Source: Streptomyces sp. DSM 15324 (GTDB lineage: Bacteria; Actinomycetota; Actinomycetes; Streptomycetales; Streptomycetaceae). From it: a stretch of DNA of 64,000 bases. A program made the position numbers and the translations under genes. Where the stretch lies: positions 1 to 64,000 of the forward strand of contig NZ_KQ949038.1 of assembly GCF_001514285.1 (NCBI RefSeq), written 5' to 3'. Under the pieces are notes generated by a model that was not told where the DNA came from, did not search any database, and was given only the letters and a program-made list of their open reading frames with translations. Positions 59,494 to 64,000 of the stretch are shown here, piece by piece; positions within the stretch are counted from its first letter, which is position 1, and every line of letters begins with the position of its first letter.

Positions 59494-61494
59494 CTAGTTG
59501 ATTTTGGTGATCGTCCACAGCTGCGAAGAAGCAGACGTGGAGGTTTCCTGATCGAGCAGGGCGCCGCTGCTGGTTGAGGCTCCCACTACGGCAAGGGCCA
59601 GTCCGCTGGCGCGGTTGACCACCTGGTACTTGCCGTTGCCGGTGTCGGTGAGGGACCACTGCTGGGAGGTCGCGCCGGAGGCCGGGTTCTGGACGACGGC
59701 GCTGCCGCTGGCCGTGTTCTGGGCCGAGTCCAGGACGTCGCCCGAGTTCACGTTGGTGATGGTCCAGTAGGAGCCGTTCTGGGTGAAGGTCCAGTACTGG
59801 TCGGGATGATTGACGTCGCGGTACTGGTCGGCCTGGGTGCCGCTGCCTGTTCCGACCGTCTCCGCGTAGTCGCCGCTGTTGACGTTGGCCAGAACGTACT
59901 GACCGCTGGTGAAGTCGGGAGCCGCGGTCTGCAGGAGGTTCCACCGCTGGTTGGCCGCCGAGGTCAGCGGCGCCTGGGTGACCTGCTCGTTCGTGGAGGT
60001 CTGGCCGTTTGAGTCGGTGGCCATGGTCAGGGCCAGGTCGCTGCGGCGGTTGGTGATGGTGTACCCGCCGGCGGGGGAGGGTTCGACCGACCAGTCCTGC
60101 TCCGCGCCGCCGGTGGACGTCCACTGGATCTCGCCGGTGCCGGAGGACAGGGAGCCGTTCGGGACGGCGAGGTATTTGCCGCTGAAGGTGTTGTAGATGC
60201 GGTAGTAGCCGTTGCTCTGGAGCTGGAACTGCCAGTTGTGGTCGGGGGTTCCGTTGTCCGCGGCCTGGACGACCTGGGATCCGGAGTTGGCGTTGGGGAC
60301 GCCCAGGACCTGGGAGCTCAGGTTGTTCTGGATCTTGTAGGTGGCGCCGGTGGAGAGGCCGCCGCCGTAGTCGTCGATGCCGTAGGTCACCTTGTTGGTG
60401 CCGTTGGTGACCAGCGCGCCGCCCCGGGTGACCAGGAGGCTCTTGCCGTCGGCGAGGGGGAGCAGGCCGCGGCTGTAGCCCTGGACGGTGTTGGAGAACA
60501 TGCGCACCCAGGTCGCGCCGTTGTCGGTGCTCTTGTACAGCTGCTGGTCGCTGTAGGCCTGCACGACGATCGTCCCGTTGGGGCCGCCGGTGGGCAGCCA
60601 GGTGACGTACGGGTCACCGTCCGGCTTCTTGTTGTCCGTGGTGATGAGCTGCACGCCGGTGACCGAACCGAAGTTCTCCGGGTCGTCGGCGATCTTGTAG
60701 TAGACGGGGCAGCCGCCGCCGGGTGCGCCGCAGTACTCGTAGGTGAGGATGTACTTGCCGTTGCCGAGGCGGGCCACGATCGCCATGCCCGGCCGGGCGG
60801 CGTACGTCGAGTAGGCGACGTCGTCGACCTCCGAGGACCAGTTGACGCCGTCGGTCGTGGTGAAGTGCGCGAGCTTTTGGCCGTGCGCCGGGTCGCGCTG
60901 GTCGGAGATCCAGGCGATCAGCTTGTTGTTCGCCACCATGAAGTACGGCTCCCACACCGGGGTGTTTCCGTTGGTGTCGACGGCCTTGCCGCCGGTGGCG
61001 ATGGAGCTGACAAAGGACCAGGTGACGCCGTGGTCGGTGCTGGCGTACATGTCGATCTTGGTCTGGGAGTTGTCGGCGGGGATGGAGTCGCCGGCCGCGA
61101 TGATCGTCCCGGCCGGGAACGAGCCGATGGCCTGCGGCAGCTCGTACAGCGTGGGCTCGAGCTGGATGTTGTTCCAGGAGTTCACCTGGTCGCTGATGGT
61201 GGAGATCTGCGTCCAGGTGTGTCCGGAGTCGGTGCTGCGGTACACCGGCATCCCGTTGCCCGAGTACTGCTCGAAGGAGGCGAGGAGGGTGCCGTTGGAG
61301 TCGGTGCTGTGCTCGAGCCTGATCGCGTGGGCGTAGAGCGAGCCGTAGGACGGTGCTCCGCTCGGCGGCGTCCACATGGTGCCGCCGCTGTAGGTCACGG
61401 CCCCGGCGGGCGGGGCCGACGTCGTGATCGACATCAGCAGGGCGGCCGCGCCGACCACAGCGGCCTTCGCCAGTGCGTTTCGTCTTCTGTGCAT
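59494..61494 (-). CDS. Secreted sialidase-fold glycosidase (GH93-like) with ricin-B lectin domains
   Basis: 666 aa. A signal peptide (AKAAVVGAAALLMSITTSAPPAGA) precedes a six-bladed propeller with BNR/Asp-box motifs (YRSTDSGHTW, YASTDHGVTW, YKSTDNGATW). The N-terminal pattern (SFEQYSGNGMPVYRS and EPTLYELPQAIG) fits exo-arabinanases of GH93 better than sialidases, and the GH43 neighbour supports arabinan as substrate. The last ~270 residues are two ricin-type trefoils (HNWQFQLQ, EQDWSVEP, NQRWNLLQ, SQQWSLTD, SQLWTITK). ATG 61494 follows GAGGAAG. The exact GH family is inference. Confidence 0.85.
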   Translation of the reverse strand: MHRRRNALAKAAVVGAAALLMSITTSAPPAGAVTYSGGTMWTPPSGAPSYGSLYAHAIRLEHSTDSNGTLLASFEQYSGNGMPVYRSTDSGHTWTQISTISDQVNSWNNIQLEPTLYELPQAIGSFPAGTIIAAGDSIPADNSQTKIDMYASTDHGVTWSFVSSIATGGKAVDTNGNTPVWEPYFMVANNKLIAWISDQRDPAHGQKLAHFTTTDGVNWSSEVDDVAYSTYAARPGMAIVARLGNGKYILTYEYCGAPGGGCPVYYKIADDPENFGSVTGVQLITTDNKKPDGDPYVTWLPTGGPNGTIVVQAYSDQQLYKSTDNGATWVRMFSNTVQGYSRGLLPLADGKSLLVTRGGALVTNGTNKVTYGIDDYGGGLSTGATYKIQNNLSSQVLGVPNANSGSQVVQAADNGTPDHNWQFQLQSNGYYRIYNTFSGKYLAVPNGSLSSGTGEIQWTSTGGAEQDWSVEPSPAGGYTITNRRSDLALTMATDSNGQTSTNEQVTQAPLTSAANQRWNLLQTAAPDFTSGQYVLANVNSGDYAETVGTGSGTQADQYRDVNHPDQYWTFTQNGSYWTITNVNSGDVLDSAQNTASGSAVVQNPASGATSQQWSLTDTGNGKYQVVNRASGLALAVVGASTSSGALLDQETSTSASSQLWTITKIN

Positions 61495-61664
61495 GTCGTG
61501 GAGACTTCCTCGCCGTTGAAGAGGTGTTCTGGGGAGGGGATGCGGCGACAGCCGGTGCGGCGGCCGGCGCAGCGCTGAGCACTGCAGGTCAGGGGCGTGC
61601 GTGCGACGACGGCTCCGCACGGGGTTGCTGCACGCCGGGGGCCGAGGCTTCGGCCCTTCTGCTA

Positions 61665-61678
61665 TTGATGCGTTTCAA
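61665..61678. promoter_or_regulatory. LacI-type operator upstream of the GH93-like gene
   Basis: TTGATGCGTTTCAA fits TTGAWGCGYTTCAA, 170 bp before the GH93-like ATG and in the divergent GH93/lacI region. It shares the arms TTGA/TTCAA with the sites at 61929 and 63350. Confidence 0.65.
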
Positions 61679-61928
61679 TCAGTTCGGCGATGGGAGGCTC
61701 GCATGCTCCCTGCGGCTCGTCAAGAACTGCCGTCACGATTGCCCAGGTCAAACTTTCGGCCGCCATGGGTGCCCGCAGGCGTCGACAACCCGTCCGAGGC
61801 GGACTTGGGCATGCGTAAGGGCGGGGACGCGGGGGATGCATGGAAGGCGGGGGACGCGGTATCAGCGCGTGACCTGGCTTGACGGGTCACACGCCGCATG
61901 GCCGACGGATCGGTCCGGACGCTAGACT

Positions 61929-61942
61929 TTGGAGCGCTTCAA
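61929..61942. promoter_or_regulatory. LacI-type operator upstream of lacI
   Basis: TTGGAGCGCTTCAA, one mismatch from the same consensus, lies about 100 bp before the lacI start. It suggests autoregulation of the regulator. Confidence 0.6.
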
Positions 61943-62038
61943 CGCGCGTCATGTATTCTGCCGCTTGCCCGCGAGAGCCTGGTCACTGTGAGTGCCGTGC
62001 GGCCGGGGGCTGGATGAGACCGGAGGTCGAGGAGCGCT

Positions 62039-63082
62039 GTGGCAACCGCCCGTCCGCGAGTGCAGGGGCATGCGGGACCAAGCATGCAGGACGTCGCCGA
62101 CGCCGCGGGCGTTTCGGTCGGGACCGTCTCCAACGTCCTGAATCATCCGGCGAAGGTGAGTCCCGCAACGGCGCAGCGTGTCCGCGAGGCCATCAGCCGG
62201 CTGGGTTTCGTGCGCAACGACGCGGCCCGGTCGCTGGTGTCGGGCTCCACCAAGAGCATCGGCATGGTCCTCGCCGACATCGAGAACTCCCTGTTCATCG
62301 ACATGGCGCACGGCGCGCAGGACGCGGCCCGGGCGATCGGCCAGAACCTGCTGCTCGCGAACACGGCGTGCGACATGACGCTGCAGGACGACTACCTGGA
62401 CCTCTTCGACGAGTCCCGGGTGACCGGGGTGCTGCTGGCCCCGATGGAGGACTCGACCGCCGGCATCGCGCGCATCCGTTCCCATGGGCGCCAGGTCGTG
62501 CTCCTCAATTACGCACCGAAACCGGGCACGTGCTGCTCGGTACTGGTCAACAACGAGCACGTCGGATACCTGGCGGCCCGGCATCTCATCGACACCGGGC
62601 GCACGCGGCTGGCCTACGTGGTCGCGCACGACGACTACCAGCCGGTGCGCGACCGCCGCAGGGGGGTGCGCATGGCGGTGGAGGAAGCGGGAGGCGGCGT
62701 CACCCTGGAAGAGATCGACAGCGTCGGCCTGACCGCCTCCCACGGGCATGTCATCGGGCGGGAACTCGCACGGAGGGCGCCCGGCGAACTGCCGGACGGC
62801 CTGATCGTCGTCACCGATGCGCTGGCCAACGCCATCATCCACGAGCTGCACACCGTCGCGGGCGTCCGCGTGCCCGACCAGGTCGCGATCGTCGGCTGCG
62901 AGAACAACCGCGGAGCCGGTGCCGCGGCGATCCCGCTGACCGCGGTGGACATGCCGGGCCGCACGATGGGCCAGGAGGCGATCCGGCTCCTCATGGACGA
63001 GGTGTCCGCGGGCAAGCAGCACCGCCATGCCACCGTCGTGCTCGAGCCGGAACTGATCGTCCGCGCCAGCGCGCCGCTCTGA
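62039..63082 (+). CDS. LacI-family transcriptional regulator
   Basis: 347 aa. An N-terminal LacI HTH and hinge helix (MQDVADAAGVSVGTVSNVLNHPAKVSPATAQRVREAISRLGFVRNDAARSL) is followed by a periplasmic-binding-protein-like sugar domain (SIGMVLADIENSLFIDMAHGAQ ... LLAPMED ... VDMPGRTMGQEAIRLL). GTG 62039 follows GAGGAGCGCT. It probably represses the neighbouring arabinan genes and the ABC binding-protein gene, since three TTGAWGCGYTTCAA-type sites lie before GH93, lacI and the binding protein. Confidence 0.93.
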   Translation: MATARPRVQGHAGPSMQDVADAAGVSVGTVSNVLNHPAKVSPATAQRVREAISRLGFVRNDAARSLVSGSTKSIGMVLADIENSLFIDMAHGAQDAARAIGQNLLLANTACDMTLQDDYLDLFDESRVTGVLLAPMEDSTAGIARIRSHGRQVVLLNYAPKPGTCCSVLVNNEHVGYLAARHLIDTGRTRLAYVVAHDDYQPVRDRRRGVRMAVEEAGGGVTLEEIDSVGLTASHGHVIGRELARRAPGELPDGLIVVTDALANAIIHELHTVAGVRVPDQVAIVGCENNRGAGAAAIPLTAVDMPGRTMGQEAIRLLMDEVSAGKQHRHATVVLEPELIVRASAPL

Positions 63083-63349
63083 CCGGGCGGCACAGCCTGC
63101 CGCACTGACCGGCGCGCACCCCCGGCTGCCGCGCCCTGCCGGCCCCGCCCGCCACCGTGGCCCTTCCGGATCCGCTCGTCATCGCGGCCTGCGGCCTCCG
63201 CGCATCGGGCTGACCAGCCGTTCCTCGTTGCCCGCTGGAAGTGATGTGCCCGGGCGGCCGCTCCGCAACGCTCGGATGCGGTTCGGAAACATCCCCGACA
63301 GATCCTTGACACGCGCCGAAGCGGGTCATAGGTTCCCGGCATCTCCCAA

Positions 63350-63363
63350 TTGAAGCGTTTCAA
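63350..63363. promoter_or_regulatory. LacI-type operator upstream of the sugar-binding lipoprotein gene
   Basis: TTGAAGCGTTTCAA has perfect 5-bp arms TTGAA/TTCAA, 22 bp before the GTG of the binding protein. TTGACA at 63306-63311 could be a -35 upstream. The rest of 63083-63349 has no gene. Confidence 0.7.
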
Positions 63364-63385
63364 CGCTGTGTGCCGAGGAGCACCC

Positions 63386-64000
63386 GTGCACAAGACCCTC
63401 AGAACCCGCCGTATCGCCCTCCTGGCGGCCGCCGCCACCTCGAGCCTGCTGCTGAGCGCCTGCGGCGGCGGCAGCGTCTCGAGCAGCGACGTCAAGACGT
63501 TCAGCCTCACCATCAACGACGACAACCACATCGTGCAGCAGGAGCTCACCGCCCTGGGCAAGGGCTCGTGCGCGCCGCAGGACAAGGCTCTGCCGCTGAA
63601 GATCCAGACGCTTCCGATCGGCAACGTCGACCAGAAGGTGCAGCTCCTCGCAGGTCAGAACGCTCTGCCGGTGCAGTTCGCCGCGGGTGGTACACCGCAG
63701 CTGACCAAGACGCTGGACAAGGCCGGCCAGGTCCTCGACCTGGAGAAGACGCTCAAGGACCTCGGCGTCTGGAACGACCTCCAGCCCGCGGCGATCAAGA
63801 CCGTGGAGAACCTGTACGGCAAGTTCAACGTCATGCCCTACCAGTTCAACATCGAGGGCATCTGGTACAACAAGAAGCTCTTCGCCGACCACCACATAGC
63901 CACCCCCACCACCTACGACCAACTGGTCGCGGCCGCCGCGAAGTTCAAGGCCGCCAGCATCACCCCGTTCTCCGCGGACGGCAAAGACGGCTGGCCCCTC
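63386..64000 (+). CDS. ABC-transporter sugar-binding lipoprotein, 3' end cut by the window
   Basis: 205 codons are visible and the frame is still open at 64000. The N-terminus is a lipoprotein signal (RRIALLAAAATSSLLLSAC, lipobox LSAC with C26), then GGGSVSSS linker. The mature part resembles family-1 extracellular solute-binding proteins (PIGNVDQKVQLLAGQNALPV, NIEGIWYNKKLFADHHIATP, TTYDQLVAAAAKFKAAS). It should deliver an oligosaccharide, probably arabino-oligosaccharides, to a permease encoded beyond the window. GTG 63386 follows GAGGAGCACCC. The LacI site just upstream ties it to the regulator at 62039. Confidence 0.9.
   Translation, partial: MHKTLRTRRIALLAAAATSSLLLSACGGGSVSSSDVKTFSLTINDDNHIVQQELTALGKGSCAPQDKALPLKIQTLPIGNVDQKVQLLAGQNALPVQFAAGGTPQLTKTLDKAGQVLDLEKTLKDLGVWNDLQPAAIKTVENLYGKFNVMPYQFNIEGIWYNKKLFADHHIATPTTYDQLVAAAAKFKAASITPFSADGKDGWPL

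Noticed and set aside
60238..61578. 446-aa plus-strand open frame opposite the GH93-like gene
   Set aside because: Shadow of a gene with clear signal peptide, Asp-boxes and ricin repeats on the other strand.
1..64000. CRISPR array or rRNA/tRNA genes
   Set aside because: No regularly spaced identical repeats with unique spacers, and no rRNA or tRNA secondary-structure signature was found by eye.

Overview
The window reads as the accessory arm of a linear actinobacterial replicon, most likely Streptomyces (chromosome arm or large linear plasmid). The grounds are very high GC with a strong third-position bias, GTG/TTG starts, many 4-nt start/stop overlaps, and a tap-tpg telomere-maintenance pair at 47.4-50.1 kb. 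It is packed with mobile and conflict-type genes and ends in ordinary carbohydrate-utilisation genes.

Layout. (1) 0.2-5.7 kb: a complete Tn7-like transposition module on the minus strand, tniQ-tnsA-tnsB-tnsC, followed on the plus strand by a two-gene cargo starting with a PD-(D/E)xK-like nuclease (5.9-7.95 kb). (2) 8.9-11.9 kb: a TniQ-like reading frame that runs into ten helicase-associated (HA) modules. One missing base in a C5 run splits it, and its N-terminus is missing. (3) 12.5-16 kb: a sigma-like protein, an HTH protein, an ImmA/IrrE metallopeptidase with zinc ribbons, and a DUF3892 protein. (4) 16.2-21.2 kb: an overlapping three-gene operon of an MBL-fold hydrolase, an E2-E1-JAB triple fusion and a patatin phospholipase. 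This is a ubiquitin-like conjugation operon with a CBASS-type effector but no visible cyclase. (5) 21.3-28 kb: a possible nuclease, then an alpha/beta hydrolase overlapping a 1506-aa caspase-STAND-WD40 protein. (6) 28.1-33.2 kb: a winged-helix regulator with a palindromic operator in its promoter, an XRE-ImmA gene coupled to a TGT-like TIM barrel, and unknowns. (7) 33.3-36.9 kb: a Gabija system (gajA-gajB). (8) 37.3-43.7 kb: a second Tn7-like module (tniQ-tnsA-tnsB-tnsC plus one trailing gene), with a shared 16-bp palindrome upstream of tnsA and tniQ. (9) 44-46.3 kb: a divergent SF2 helicase with HA repeats. (10) 46.4-55.9 kb: linear-replicon genes: tap, tpg, an HTH regulator with paired operators, DUF6083 and a UvrD-like helicase. 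(11) 56-64 kb: a Zn alcohol dehydrogenase, a decayed remnant, and an arabinan-type locus (GH43 and GH93-like secreted enzymes with ricin lectin domains, a LacI regulator, a sugar ABC binding lipoprotein) with three copies of one LacI-type operator.

Interpretation. Two same-orientation Tn7-like modules bracket a dense anti-phage/conflict island, so the island was probably assembled by repeated Tn7-like insertions. Both TnsA subunits look degraded at catalytic positions, whereas both TnsB proteins keep D,D(35)E. The strongest candidates for something not well described are the MBL/E2-E1-JAB/patatin operon, the TniQ-HA array fusion, and the XRE-ImmA/TGT-like pair.
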